A stretch of 64,000 nt of DNA from Actinomycetota bacterium (GCA_020161755.1 JAIUOS010000012.1:48525-112524), one strand, 5' to 3'. Positions 49,305 to 58,821 are shown, numbered from the stretch's first letter. Translations and numbers: made by a program. The notes: a model not told the origin generated them from the letters alone.

Positions 49305-50988
49305 ACCGTTGGTGGCCCGTGCCACACCCCTCCTGGAACTGCTGTACCCGGGACGCGGACCGGAGGTGGCCGAACAGCTCGCCACGCTGGTCGCGACGTA
49401 CGCGCCGGCGATCTCCGAGCAGGGGCCGCGGACGGCCCCCGACCACCGCACGGTCCTGCTGATCACCTACGCCGACGCCGTCGACCCCCGCGACGGCGGG
49501 ACGCCGCTCGCCACGCTCCACCGGACGCTCACACAGCACGTCGGCGACCTGGTCACCGACGTGCACCTGCTCCCGATGTTCCCCAGCACGTCCGATGACG
49601 GGTTCGCCGTCTCCGACCACTCCCGTCTCGACCCGCAGCTCGGCTCGTGGGCGGACGTCGCCGGGCTGTCCACCGGCTACCGGCTGATGTTCGACTTCGT
49701 GGCGAACCACGTGTCGGCGTCCCACCCCTGGGTGCACGCGGCGCTCGCGGGCGAGCCGGGAGCGGCCGCGCACTTCACGACCTTCGACCCGGGGTTCGAC
49801 ACCAACCGGGTGATCCGGCCGCGCACCTCGCCGCTGTTCCACGACTACCCCCGCAGCGACGGCTCGCCGCTGACCCTGTGGACCACCTTCTCCGCCGACC
49901 AGGTGGACCTCAACTTCGCCGATCCGGCCACCCTGCTCGACCTGACGGAGGTGCTGCTCAGCTACCTCGCGCGCGGCGCGTCCTCGATCCGGCTCGACGC
50001 GATCGGCTTCATCTGGAAGACGTCGGGCACGACCTGCATGCACCTGCCCGAGACGCACGCGGTGGTGAAGCTGTGGCGACTGGTCGTCGACCAGGTGCGG
50101 CCCGGCGTCCAGATCGTCACCGAGACCAACGTGCCCCAGGCCGAGAACCTGTCCTACTTCGGCGCCGGCACCGACGAGGCGCATCAGGTGTACCAGTTCG
50201 CGCTCCCGCCGCTGGTCCTGCACACCTTCGTCTCGGGGTCCGTCCGGGCCCTGACCGACTGGGCCGACCAGATCGCACCGGTGAGCGCCAGCGCCACCTA
50301 CCTCAACTTCCTGGCCAGCCACGACGGCATCGGCATGCGACCCGCGCAGGGGCTCCTGAGCGCGCGGGACCAGGAGGCGCTGGTCCTGCGGGTCGTGGAG
50401 AACGGCGGGCTGGTCTCGATGAAGTCCAACCGCGACGGGACCCAGGACGTCTACGAACTGAACATCAGCTATCTGGACGCGCTCGCGTCGCCCTCGGAGC
50501 TCGGACGGCCGGAGCTGGTCGCCTGCAAGGCACTGGCCGCGCACGCCATCCTGCTCAGCCTCATCGGCATCCCCGCGATCTACTACCACTCCCTGTTCGG
50601 CTCGGCCGGCGACCCGGAGGCCGCCCACCACTCCGGCATCGCGCGACGCATCAACCGTGCCCATCTCGACGAGGACCGCCTCGCCGAGGAGGTGTCGACC
50701 GACCCGCGGCGCCGCAGCGTCCTGACCGGTCTGAAGCAACTGCTGGACGCCCGGCGTGGGCAGCCCGCGTTCAGCCCGTACTCGCCACAACACGTCGAGC
50801 GCCTCGACGACCGGGTGTTCGCGCTCCGGCGCGGTGAGGGCGCGTCCGAGGTCCGGTGCCTGGTGAACGTCACCGATCAGGTGGTCGACCTCCCCGACGT
50901 GAGCGGCTACGACGTGGTCGGCGGCGCGCGCCACGACGGCGTCCGGTTGCCGCCGTACGGCTACGTCTGGCTGACGACCGGCGCCTAG
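49297..50988 (+). CDS. GH13_18 glycoside phosphorylase (glucosylglycerate type?)
   Basis: The 563-residue protein is an alpha-amylase-fold sucrose phosphorylase relative: LPMFPSTSDDGFAVSDH, FDFVANHVS, nucleophile D234 in IRLDAIGF, acid/base E276 in VTETNVP and D343 in ASHDGIG. The segment IWKTSGTTCMHLPETH after the nucleophile is the form seen in glucosylglycerate phosphorylases such as E. coli YcjM. It would split an alpha-glucoside with phosphate to glucose-1-phosphate, saving ATP. It ends the dehydrogenase/GH36 operon; the acceptor product is not certain. Confidence 0.88.
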   Translation: MTEPLVARATPLLELLYPGRGPEVAEQLATLVATYAPAISEQGPRTAPDHRTVLLITYADAVDPRDGGTPLATLHRTLTQHVGDLVTDVHLLPMFPSTSDDGFAVSDHSRLDPQLGSWADVAGLSTGYRLMFDFVANHVSASHPWVHAALAGEPGAAAHFTTFDPGFDTNRVIRPRTSPLFHDYPRSDGSPLTLWTTFSADQVDLNFADPATLLDLTEVLLSYLARGASSIRLDAIGFIWKTSGTTCMHLPETHAVVKLWRLVVDQVRPGVQIVTETNVPQAENLSYFGAGTDEAHQVYQFALPPLVLHTFVSGSVRALTDWADQIAPVSASATYLNFLASHDGIGMRPAQGLLSARDQEALVLRVVENGGLVSMKSNRDGTQDVYELNISYLDALASPSELGRPELVACKALAAHAILLSLIGIPAIYYHSLFGSAGDPEAAHHSGIARRINRAHLDEDRLAEEVSTDPRRRSVLTGLKQLLDARRGQPAFSPYSPQHVERLDDRVFALRRGEGASEVRCLVNVTDQVVDLPDVSGYDVVGGARHDGVRLPPYGYVWLTTGA

Positions 50989-51000
50989 CCCCCCCTCGCG

Positions 51001-51070
51001 CAAACGCCCCCGATGTTCACAAACGCCCCCGGAATCTCGGGGGCGTTTGTGAGTTTCGGGGGCGTTTGTG
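51001..51070. terminator. Double-hairpin bidirectional terminator, family B copy 2
   Basis: This near-copy of the 39800-39869 element has the same four AAACGCCCCCGA-type blocks in two nested inverted repeats, with a few changes in the spacers. It lies between the convergent ends of the phosphorylase gene (50988) and the beta-helix gene (51105). Confidence 0.8.
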
Positions 51071-51104
51071 GCGGGGGCGGAGGAAGAACCCGGAGGGGTC
51101 GCCG

Positions 51105-53252
51105 CTAGAGCATGGTGACGGCCCGGGTCGGCGCGAACTGGTCGGGCAGGGTGAGCGGACGCAGCGGGTGCTGCCGGGCAGGAGTCGGACGCGGTCCCGC
51201 GCCGGTCACGTCGGGGACAACGATCCCCAGCGCGGCGGCCGGCGAGTCGGGAGCGGTCCGGAAGTCCCGCGCCGCCACGTCCAGAAAGCACGGGTCGGCC
51301 GTGATCGAGTGCCGGTCATTGCCCCACGCCGCCCAATCGGCATCCAGCCCAGCGGTCAACACGAACGAGTCCGCACCGCCGTGCCCGGTCCGTCCGTCCG
51401 CCGCTCGGACGGCACCCGGCACTGGCTCGAGGTCCCAGAACAGGTTCAGGTCGGAGTAGACGCGGTAGCCGGCCAGCCCTCGCGGCTCCTGCCCGACGAA
51501 GCCGGGCGAATGATCCCCCAGCACGATGTTGCGCTCGAAGGTGAGGCTGACATGGCTCTCGGGACGTGTGATCGTCACCTGCCCCTGGCCGCCGAACGCG
51601 AGCACGTTGTTCCGGACGATCACCTCCCGCCCGTAGTGCTGGTGGAACGCCTGGCTGGAGACGTCGTGCACGACGTTGCCCTCCACCACGACGTGCGACG
51701 ACCCCTCGTCGAGGTAGATCCCCCAGCCGCCGTAGTTCGCGCAGCGGACGTCGTGGATGTGGTTGCCCCGCACGACCGTCCCGGGCGCTATGCCCAGCAG
51801 GTAGATGCCGCCCATGTCGTTGAGCACGCCCTGGCCGAGGTGGTGGATGCGGTTGCCCAGGATCCGGTTGTCCTGGGACGGGCTGTCGCCGTACCCCCAA
51901 CTCCAGCCGACCGAGATGCCGGTGTAGAACAGGTCGCTGATCTCGTTGTGCGCGATCACGTTGTGCGAGCCGTGCTCGAACAGGATGCCGACGCTGCCCG
52001 GATACGTCCGGCCGCCCCGGCTGATCGTGCAGTCGGTCACCTCGTTGGCGGTGTTGAAGCCCGGCGCGGACGGGTCGCCCGACCCGGCGGAGCGGATCGC
52101 CCCCGCCCCGAGGTCGGCGAACCGGGTGCCACTGACCAGGTTGCCCCGACACCCCTCGACGAACGCCACCCCGTAGCCGCCCACCCGTTCGACCGCGCAG
52201 TCCACGACCGCGCACGAGCGGGCGAACGTGAACCCGAGCGCGGCCGGCACCGTGTTCGCCGCCTGTACGGCGGCGGCGAAGCGTCCGTCGGCCGGCAGCA
52301 TGGGGTCCTCACGGACGCCGAACGGCGGTGTCGCCACCGGCGTCTCGGCGAAGTCGGCGTCCGCGAAGCCGACGTTCTCGAACCGCACCTCCCGGATCGG
52401 TGCCGCTTCGGTGCCCACCGCCTGGACGAGCACGTCGAGGACCGGCATCCGTACGTCGATGCCGGCGGGCTCCTCGCCGTCCCGGGGGACGTAGAGCACC
52501 TGCGGGCCGACCGCTCCGGAGGTCGTCCCCGCGACGTCGAGGTACCACTCGCCGGGGACCTCGCCGAACGCCTCCACCACGTTGTCCAGGTAGAAGCGCG
52601 CGAAGTCCTCCACGCTGTCGTCGCGCAGCGCGAAGATGCTGCGGCGGTCGCTGACGATCTCACGACGCTCGTGGTCGATTGAGGCGATCGGCAGCCGCTC
52701 CTGCACCCAGTAGTGGGGCACGACCACCTCGACGGCTCCCGGCTCGGACAGCCGCGGGACGTCGCCCTCGGCGAAGCGGAACCGGTCGGCCCCGTCGAAC
52801 AGCGTTCCCACGAAGCTCGCCGAGGGGTCCAGGCCCTCCTGCTCGGCGATCCGCAGCAGCCCGTCCCGGGGATACCGCGGACGCGGCGCGCGCTCGCCAC
52901 CCACGTACAGGCAGCGGCCACGGTCGCGAGGTGCGGGAGCGGCGTACACCCGGCCGCGCGGCGTTGCGATCTCGACCCAGCCGGTCACCGGTTCGGCACC
53001 GCGGATCACCGGCGGCCGCGCGGCGTCGAGGGCGGCGAACGTGGTGAACGAGTCCTGCGGGCCCAGCTCCAGCGTCTCGCGCTGGGTGAACTCGCCGGGG
53101 TGCAGCCAGACGACCGCGCGCTGGCCGGGCTCACGGAGCCGCCGCACCAGCGTGATGGCGTTGAGCAGCCCGTCGGTGGGGTAACCGAAGGAGCCGTCCG
53201 CGTACGGGGAGCCGTCGGGGCTGGCGTGGATCTCGATACGGTCGGTACTCAC
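51105..53252 (-). CDS. Right-handed beta-helix enzyme (GH141-like)
   Basis: The 715-residue protein begins with a typical lead-in of large beta-helix glycosidases (IHASPDGSPYADG, VVWLHPGEFTQRETLELG, PPVIRGAEPVTGW). A long parallel beta-helix follows, built of Asn-rich rungs (NEVTDCTISRGG, HNVIAHNEISDLFYTGISVG, DNRILGNRIHHLGQGV, VVRGNHIHDVR, VVVEGNVVHDV). The pattern matches GH141 and polysaccharide-lyase-like folds acting on complex pectic or xylan fragments. There is no signal peptide, so substrates must be imported. The GTG at 53252 is preferred, with GAGGAA upstream. The catalytic acids cannot be named from sequence. Confidence 0.8.
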   Translation of the reverse strand: MSTDRIEIHASPDGSPYADGSFGYPTDGLLNAITLVRRLREPGQRAVVWLHPGEFTQRETLELGPQDSFTTFAALDAARPPVIRGAEPVTGWVEIATPRGRVYAAPAPRDRGRCLYVGGERAPRPRYPRDGLLRIAEQEGLDPSASFVGTLFDGADRFRFAEGDVPRLSEPGAVEVVVPHYWVQERLPIASIDHERREIVSDRRSIFALRDDSVEDFARFYLDNVVEAFGEVPGEWYLDVAGTTSGAVGPQVLYVPRDGEEPAGIDVRMPVLDVLVQAVGTEAAPIREVRFENVGFADADFAETPVATPPFGVREDPMLPADGRFAAAVQAANTVPAALGFTFARSCAVVDCAVERVGGYGVAFVEGCRGNLVSGTRFADLGAGAIRSAGSGDPSAPGFNTANEVTDCTISRGGRTYPGSVGILFEHGSHNVIAHNEISDLFYTGISVGWSWGYGDSPSQDNRILGNRIHHLGQGVLNDMGGIYLLGIAPGTVVRGNHIHDVRCANYGGWGIYLDEGSSHVVVEGNVVHDVSSQAFHQHYGREVIVRNNVLAFGGQGQVTITRPESHVSLTFERNIVLGDHSPGFVGQEPRGLAGYRVYSDLNLFWDLEPVPGAVRAADGRTGHGGADSFVLTAGLDADWAAWGNDRHSITADPCFLDVAARDFRTAPDSPAAALGIVVPDVTGAGPRPTPARQHPLRPLTLPDQFAPTRAVTML

Positions 53253-53358
53253 GATGGTTCCTCGTTCCCGGCGGTCCTCACGGCCATGCGCATCGGGCGA
53301 CCGCGCTGCCCTTCGACGCCCCAACTATGGCACCCGGAATCCTCCCGAAGAGGGTTCT

Positions 53359-53394
53359 TCGCATATATATGCTTCAGCCGCTTGCACTATGCGA
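53359..53394. promoter_or_regulatory. SorC-type operator before the importer operon
   Basis: CGCATATATATGC (53360-53372) is followed by TTGCACTATGCG (53382-53393). The same two blocks at the same 21-bp spacing occur before the aldolase gene (58822-58857), and a variant lies before the SorC-type gene. It lies in the divergent region between the beta-helix and importer genes. Confidence 0.65.
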
Positions 53395-53487
53395 GAGTGA
53401 GGTCCAGAGTCAATCCTGCACGCTTCACCTTCCAGCCATTCACCGACGAAATCAGGAGGCGGCCCCCTGGGCCGACAAGGAGAAACG

Positions 53488-54792
53488 ATGAAGAAGACGT
53501 TCATTGCACTGTTGGCGGCACTGATGGTCGCCGGCTGCTCGTCCGGCAGCCCCGCCTCCGGTGGGCCGGCGAGCTCGGGTGCCGCCGAGACCAAGACCCT
53601 CACCGTGATGGCCAGCCAGGGCTGGGTACACGACGCCGAGCTCGATCTCGCGAAGAAGTACGAGGAGCAGACCGGCGTCCACATCGACTACCAGATCTCG
53701 CCGTCCGACCAGTACACGAGCCTGCTCACCACCAAGCTCAACGCCGGCCAGGCCGCTGACATCTTCATGAGCCAGTCCGGCAAGTTCGACATCGTGTCCA
53801 ACCTCCAGATCGAGAAGAACGGCGTCGACCTGTCCGACCAGGAGTGGACCGGCCGGCTCAACCAGGCCGTCAAGGACCAGGTCTCCGCCAACGGCAAGGT
53901 GTACGGCATCACGATCTGGGACGTCTCCGACAGCTACGTCTACCTCTACAACAAGACGATCTTCGCCAAGCACGGGATCAACCCGCCGACCAGCTTCGCC
54001 GAGTTCAAGGCGGCCTGCGCCACGCTGAAGGCCGCCGGCATCCAGCCGATCTACGAGCCGATGAAGGACGGCTGGCACCACCAGCTCAACTTCTTCGACG
54101 TGTCCGCCGCCTACGACGCCTCCGACCCCAACCTGGTCGCCGACCTGAACGCGAACAAGACCACCTTCGCCGCCCACCCGATCTTCAAGCAGATGATCGA
54201 GCAGATGAAGGAGATCTACGACGCGGGCTACTGGGGCGACAACGCGCTCTCCGACCAGGTCAGCGATGGCCCGGCGAAGATGGCCGAGGGGAAGGCCGCG
54301 ATGTACGTGGGCTTCATGGGTGGCCTCAGCGACATCGTCGCCGCGAAGGGCAAGTACGGCGCGGACGACTTCGGGATCTTCGCCGCTCCCTACCTGGACA
54401 ACCAGACCATCTCCGAGACCCCGGCCGGCCCGAGCAAGTTCATCTACTCCAAGAGCCCCAACATCGACGCGGCCAAGAAGTACCTGGCCTTCCTCGCCCA
54501 GCCGGAGAACCTCCAGTACATGATCGACACCGAGCCGACGTTCAACGCAGTCCCGTTCAGCGGTCTGAAGACCAAGTACTCCGCGACCGTGTCCGAGGCC
54601 ATCCAGGCGCACAAGCCGGGCACCTCGACCGTCTACCAGAACGCGGTGGTCTACCTGAACCCGCAGTGGATGGATTTCGGCAAGGACCTCACGTCCTACC
54701 TCACCGGCGACATGACCGCCGACGAGGTGATCGCGACGATCGACCAGCGGCGCGCCGACCAGGCCGACACCGCTCAGGACTCCAACTGGTGA
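53488..54792 (+). CDS. Sugar-binding lipoprotein of an ABC importer
   Basis: The 434-residue receptor has a short lipoprotein signal (MKKTFIALLAALMVAGC, lipobox VAGC) and a family 1 solute-binding fold with TLTVMASQGWVHDAELDLAK, GKVYGITIWDVSDSYVYLYN and AAMYVGFMGG. An AAGGAGAAACG site precedes the ATG. It starts the third CUT1 operon, followed by two permeases and a 724-residue enzyme. Its many Tyr and Trp residues fit oligosaccharide binding; the ligand is unknown. Confidence 0.92.
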   Translation: MKKTFIALLAALMVAGCSSGSPASGGPASSGAAETKTLTVMASQGWVHDAELDLAKKYEEQTGVHIDYQISPSDQYTSLLTTKLNAGQAADIFMSQSGKFDIVSNLQIEKNGVDLSDQEWTGRLNQAVKDQVSANGKVYGITIWDVSDSYVYLYNKTIFAKHGINPPTSFAEFKAACATLKAAGIQPIYEPMKDGWHHQLNFFDVSAAYDASDPNLVADLNANKTTFAAHPIFKQMIEQMKEIYDAGYWGDNALSDQVSDGPAKMAEGKAAMYVGFMGGLSDIVAAKGKYGADDFGIFAAPYLDNQTISETPAGPSKFIYSKSPNIDAAKKYLAFLAQPENLQYMIDTEPTFNAVPFSGLKTKYSATVSEAIQAHKPGTSTVYQNAVVYLNPQWMDFGKDLTSYLTGDMTADEVIATIDQRRADQADTAQDSNW

Positions 54793-54800
54793 GTTGAGCT

Positions 54801-54838
54801 GGCCGTGGGGCAGGGCGGCCCCCTCCCGCCCCACGGCC
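54801..54838 (+). terminator. Intra-operon hairpin after the binding-protein gene
   Basis: Perfect 11-bp arms GGCCGTGGGGC (54801-54811) and GCCCCACGGCC (54828-54838) flank a GC-rich loop, with no U-run. As at 17879, the hairpin follows the receptor gene and precedes the permease gene, so it may set their expression ratio. Confidence 0.65.
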
Positions 54839-54882
54839 ACCCCCAACCGACCTCTCTGGACGTAGCGGAAGCAGCAGGCCTC

Positions 54883-55758
54883 GTGGACAAGAAGAAGATC
54901 TATCCCTGGTATTTCGGTGCCGGTGCACTGGTGCTCTACAGCGCCCTCTTCGTCCTGCCGAGCCTGATCGGCATCGGCTACTCCTTCACCAACTGGTCGT
55001 CCTACTCCGACCAGATCTCCTTCGTCGGCCTGGAGAACTTCGCGCGGGTGTTCTCCCCCGACCGCAACTACCTGGACTACCTCTGGAACACGTTGTGGTT
55101 CACCGTGGCCACCACGGTCCTCAAGACCGTGCTTGCGCTCGCCTTCGCGGTGCTGCTGAGCACCGGGGTCAAGGGGCTGAACGTCCACCGCGCCATCCTC
55201 TACATGCCCGCGATCCTGTCCGTCCTGATCGTGGGTATGGTCTTCAGCTCGATCCTCGACCCCGCCAACGGCCTGCTGAACACCACGCTGCGCGCGGTGG
55301 GGCTGGACGCGCTCGCCCAGAAGTGGCTCACCGACGCACATCTGGCGATGTGGTCGGTGATCGGCGTGGACGTCTGGCGCGGCATGGGCTACGTCATGGT
55401 GATCCTGCTCGTCGGGATCCTGTCGATCTCCCCGACCTACTACGAGGCCGCCCAACTCGACGGCGCCAGTAGCTGGCAGCAGTTCGTCCGGATCACCCTG
55501 CCGCTGCTGCGCCCGACCCTCGCCGTCGCCATCGTCCTCAACGTCCTCTACGGCCTGAAGGTGTTCGACATCGTGTACGTCCTCACCAACGGCGGGCCCG
55601 GGCACCGCACCGAGGTGCTCTACACCGCGGTGTTCTCCGAATTCTCCAACGGACGCTTCGCCGTCGGCACCGCCCTGAGCACGGTCATGCTGGTCGTGAT
55701 GGTGATCCTGGGCGTGTTCATGATCCGCGTCCTCACCCGGAACGAGGTACAGGAATGA
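54883..55758 (+). CDS. Sugar ABC transporter permease, MalF type
   Basis: The 291-residue permease begins MDKKKIYPWYFGAGALVLYS and has six membrane segments with the loop EAAQLDGASSW then ITLP. The GTG at 54883 is chosen over an upstream GTG at 54805, which would lie in the hairpin and add a Pro/Gly-rich leader unlike the family. It overlaps the MalG gene by 4 bp (ATGA). Confidence 0.9.
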   Translation: MDKKKIYPWYFGAGALVLYSALFVLPSLIGIGYSFTNWSSYSDQISFVGLENFARVFSPDRNYLDYLWNTLWFTVATTVLKTVLALAFAVLLSTGVKGLNVHRAILYMPAILSVLIVGMVFSSILDPANGLLNTTLRAVGLDALAQKWLTDAHLAMWSVIGVDVWRGMGYVMVILLVGILSISPTYYEAAQLDGASSWQQFVRITLPLLRPTLAVAIVLNVLYGLKVFDIVYVLTNGGPGHRTEVLYTAVFSEFSNGRFAVGTALSTVMLVVMVILGVFMIRVLTRNEVQE

Positions 55759-56594
55759 GCCGGACCGGACGCCCGCCCCAGGCCCGGGGCGTGGGCGTGG
55801 TGAAGAACGTGATCGCCTGGGCGCTGTCGGCGGTCATGCTGATCCCGCTGCTGCTGATCGTGTTCACCGCGTTCAAGAGCGACGACGACGCCCAGTCGAT
55901 GTCGTTCACGCTGCCGAAGCAGTGGGACCCGTCCACGTTCCTCACCGTCATCCAGCAGGGCAAACTCGCCGACGGCTTCCTCAACAGCATGCTGTACTCC
56001 ACCGCCGGCACCCTGCTCACGGTGCTGCTGGCGGCGATGGCGGCGTACATGTTCTCCCGGCGCCGGACGCGGCTCAACAACGTCCTCTACATGTTCCTCG
56101 TGATGGGCATCGTGCTGCCGATCAACTACGTCGCGCTGATGAAGGTCATGCAGATCTTCGGGCTGAACAACACACGGCTCGGGATCGTGCTGCTGTACAG
56201 CGCGATCCAGCTGCCGTTCATGGTGTTCCTGATGTACGGGTTCGTGGCCCGGATCCCGCAGGAACTCGACGAGGCCGCCGTGATCGACGGCTGCGGCCCG
56301 ATCCGGCTGTTCTTCAGCATCATCCTGCCGCTGATGACGCCGGCCCTGGTCACCGCGACGGTGCTGTGCTTCCTGAACATGTGGAACGAGTTCGTGCTGC
56401 CCCTGTACTTCCTCAACTCGACCGACAAATGGCCGATGACCCTGGCCGTCTACAACTTCTTCGGCAAGTACGAAACGCAGTGGAACCTCGTCGCGGCGGA
56501 CGTGCTGCTCACCAGCCTCCCGGTGGTGGTCATGTACCTCGTCTGCCAGAAGTACATCGTGGGCGGCCAGACCGCCGGCGCGGTCAAGGGCTGA
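55755..56594 (+). CDS. Sugar ABC transporter permease, MalG type
   Basis: The 279-residue permease has a basic N-terminus (SRTGRPPQARGVGVVK), six membrane segments and the EAAVIDGCG loop followed by IILP. It is co-translated with the MalF partner through an ATGA overlap. As in the other two CUT1 operons of the window, the ATPase must come from elsewhere. The gene for the putative cytoplasmic glycosidase follows 47 bp later. Confidence 0.92.
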   Translation: MSRTGRPPQARGVGVVKNVIAWALSAVMLIPLLLIVFTAFKSDDDAQSMSFTLPKQWDPSTFLTVIQQGKLADGFLNSMLYSTAGTLLTVLLAAMAAYMFSRRRTRLNNVLYMFLVMGIVLPINYVALMKVMQIFGLNNTRLGIVLLYSAIQLPFMVFLMYGFVARIPQELDEAAVIDGCGPIRLFFSIILPLMTPALVTATVLCFLNMWNEFVLPLYFLNSTDKWPMTLAVYNFFGKYETQWNLVAADVLLTSLPVVVMYLVCQKYIVGGQTAGAVKG

Positions 56595-56641
56595 GCCCGG
56601 CAACCGTCCTCACCCAGACCAGAACCAGGAGAGAGATACAC

Positions 56642-58816
56642 ATGGAGGCCGTCGTCCCCACCCTCGAGGAGCTCGCGAAGTCCGAGCCCTCGAACCTCCG
56701 CCGCGGCCCGGTCCCCGGGCCGGACGGCGTCCACGGCGTCGCGCGGGTGCCGTACCTTCCGGACACCCTGAAGTGGCTGCACATCGGCACCATCTACGAC
56801 CACCCGAAGTCGTGGACGTTCATGGGCGGCGGCGTCGCCCCGGGACTCGGTGCCGCCATCCTCTACACCGTCGAGGTGGACGGCGTCGTGCACGCCCCCG
56901 ACGAGTTCGCGCCCGACCGCAAGCAGCGGATCCGCTGGTACCTGCGGGACGGCTACCAGCCCTGCCCGGTCTCGGTCTGGCGAGCGGGCGAGGTCGAGGT
57001 GACCATCCAGCACTTCGCCGTCCGGACGCCGGCCGACGACGCCACCCTGGTCTACTCGCACGTGGCGCTGGTGAACCAGTCCGCGGCGGCGGCGGCCGTG
57101 CGGCTGCTGGTGAACGCCAGCCCCCGCATCCACGTGCCGCTGGGCGGCGCCCCCACCGAGTCGGACACGTCCTCGATGGCGTTCGCCGTCGAACTCGGCG
57201 CCGGCGACGGCTGGGGTCAGGGCTTCGTCTCGCTCGCGACCGGCGCACCGATCGACCCGGACGACCCGGGCCGCTACGGCTCCTTCGCGGGCAATTACGA
57301 GCGGATGGCCGCCGGCTGGAACGAGCGGATCGGCCGCCTCGCCCACCCCGTCCGGCTGCCCGATGCCGGCATCGCCGACATGTACAAGGCGATCCAGATC
57401 CTGCTGTGGGGCTGCATGGTGAAGGTGGGCGACGACTACGAGATCCGTGCCGGCGCACCCAACCCCGGACGCCTGGAGACCTACGACCGCACGTTCCCCC
57501 ACGACGTGCCCAACTACGTCGACCAGTTCATCCGCGAGGGCGACTACGAGCTCGGCCGGCAGATCCTGGGCTCGGGCTACTACCGCGTCCTGAACTCCTC
57601 CGACATCGCCGACTGGGACGGCCTGAACTACATGGACACCATCGGCAAGTTCCTGTTGCCGTACGCCCAGTACCTCCAGAACACCGGCGACGAGGCGTTC
57701 TTCGACGCCGACCTGCGGGCTTTCCTGGCCCGCGCCGCCCGCAACATCCACGCCTGCCGCGTGTTCGGCGACCCCGAGCACGAGGGCCTGATGCGCAAGG
57801 GCGAGGACTTCGAGAACTGGTCGGACGACGGCGACTACCTGCTGTGCGACAACTGGGCCGCGCTGCACGGCCTCCAGGCGTATCGCTACCTCGCCACCCG
57901 TCTCGGGCTCGCGGACGAACAGGCCTGGGTCGAGGCCGAGATCGACAGCCTCAACGATGCCCTCAACGCCGCTCTCGACCGGACGCGGGCCCGCCGCGGC
58001 ATCGACCACTACCTCGGCGCCTTCGACGACGTCGCCTACCTGCGCTACACCCGCGGGTCGTTCTACTCGTGGGTGGCGTACGCCGGTGCCCTGTCGACGT
58101 TCCCGTGGGGCGCCCGGCTGAAGGGCTACGACCGCGGCGGCACCTGGCAGGACAAGTTCGATGCCTCGATCGCCCACGCCCTGCACGAGCGCGACCGCCG
58201 GGTCGTCCCCCAGGGCAGCTGGGGCGCCTGGTGGGGCCACGTCACCTACGGCTCGACCTACAACGCCGCGGCCGGGCTGCAGTGCCTGGCCTCGGACACC
58301 CATCGCACCGAGTCGCTGAAGAACGTCCGGTTCCTGTACGACAACCAGTGCGCACCGTTCCAGTGGTCGGAGGCCTTCGAGGACAAGGGACGCGACCAGT
58401 GGGCCGGCATGTACCTGCCGCAGGAGTCGTACGGCAACTACGAGAGTTGGGGCACGTCGTTCTCCAAACAGGCCATCCTGCAGGCGTGCGCGTCCGTGCA
58501 CGTGGACGGGACGGTGATCATCGGCCGTGGGATCCCGGACTCCTGGCTCGCGCCGGGCTCGGTGGCGGAGTGGCGCAACGTCAACGTCAACGACGGCCGG
58601 CTGATCGACTTCACGATCCACTCCACCGGCGCCGAGGTGACCCTCGAGCTCCGTGGCGACGTCCCGGCCGGCCCGGTGGTCCTCGACCTGCCGGCGATGG
58701 CGGGCAATGTCGCGTCCGCCTCCGCGGGCACCGTCCTGCCCTCCGGGGCCGTGCGCTGCGATCCGTCCGAGCGGTCCGTGACCGTCACCCTGACCCGTCC
58801 CGTACCCCCGACCTGA
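56642..58816 (+). CDS. Putative (alpha/alpha)6-barrel glycosidase, unassigned family
   Basis: The 724-residue protein is not recognised as a named family. Residues 1-240 look like a beta-sandwich of the type preceding (alpha/alpha)6 barrels in GH15-, GH65- or GH94-like enzymes (GVAPGLGAAILYTVEVDG, TPADDATLVYSHVALVNQSA). Residues 250-650 alternate helices and loops with acidic and aromatic residues (IREGDYELGRQILGSGYY, RKGEDFENWSDDGDYLL, WSEAFEDKGRDQWAGMYLPQ, ESYGNYESWG), as in glycosidases and phosphorylases. A small beta domain ends the protein. AGGAGAGAG precedes the ATG. Its place behind a sugar importer makes it the likely first catabolic enzyme for the imported glycoside. Confidence 0.72.
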   Translation: MEAVVPTLEELAKSEPSNLRRGPVPGPDGVHGVARVPYLPDTLKWLHIGTIYDHPKSWTFMGGGVAPGLGAAILYTVEVDGVVHAPDEFAPDRKQRIRWYLRDGYQPCPVSVWRAGEVEVTIQHFAVRTPADDATLVYSHVALVNQSAAAAAVRLLVNASPRIHVPLGGAPTESDTSSMAFAVELGAGDGWGQGFVSLATGAPIDPDDPGRYGSFAGNYERMAAGWNERIGRLAHPVRLPDAGIADMYKAIQILLWGCMVKVGDDYEIRAGAPNPGRLETYDRTFPHDVPNYVDQFIREGDYELGRQILGSGYYRVLNSSDIADWDGLNYMDTIGKFLLPYAQYLQNTGDEAFFDADLRAFLARAARNIHACRVFGDPEHEGLMRKGEDFENWSDDGDYLLCDNWAALHGLQAYRYLATRLGLADEQAWVEAEIDSLNDALNAALDRTRARRGIDHYLGAFDDVAYLRYTRGSFYSWVAYAGALSTFPWGARLKGYDRGGTWQDKFDASIAHALHERDRRVVPQGSWGAWWGHVTYGSTYNAAAGLQCLASDTHRTESLKNVRFLYDNQCAPFQWSEAFEDKGRDQWAGMYLPQESYGNYESWGTSFSKQAILQACASVHVDGTVIIGRGIPDSWLAPGSVAEWRNVNVNDGRLIDFTIHSTGAEVTLELRGDVPAGPVVLDLPAMAGNVASASAGTVLPSGAVRCDPSERSVTVTLTRPVPPT

Positions 58817-58821
58817 GCCAC

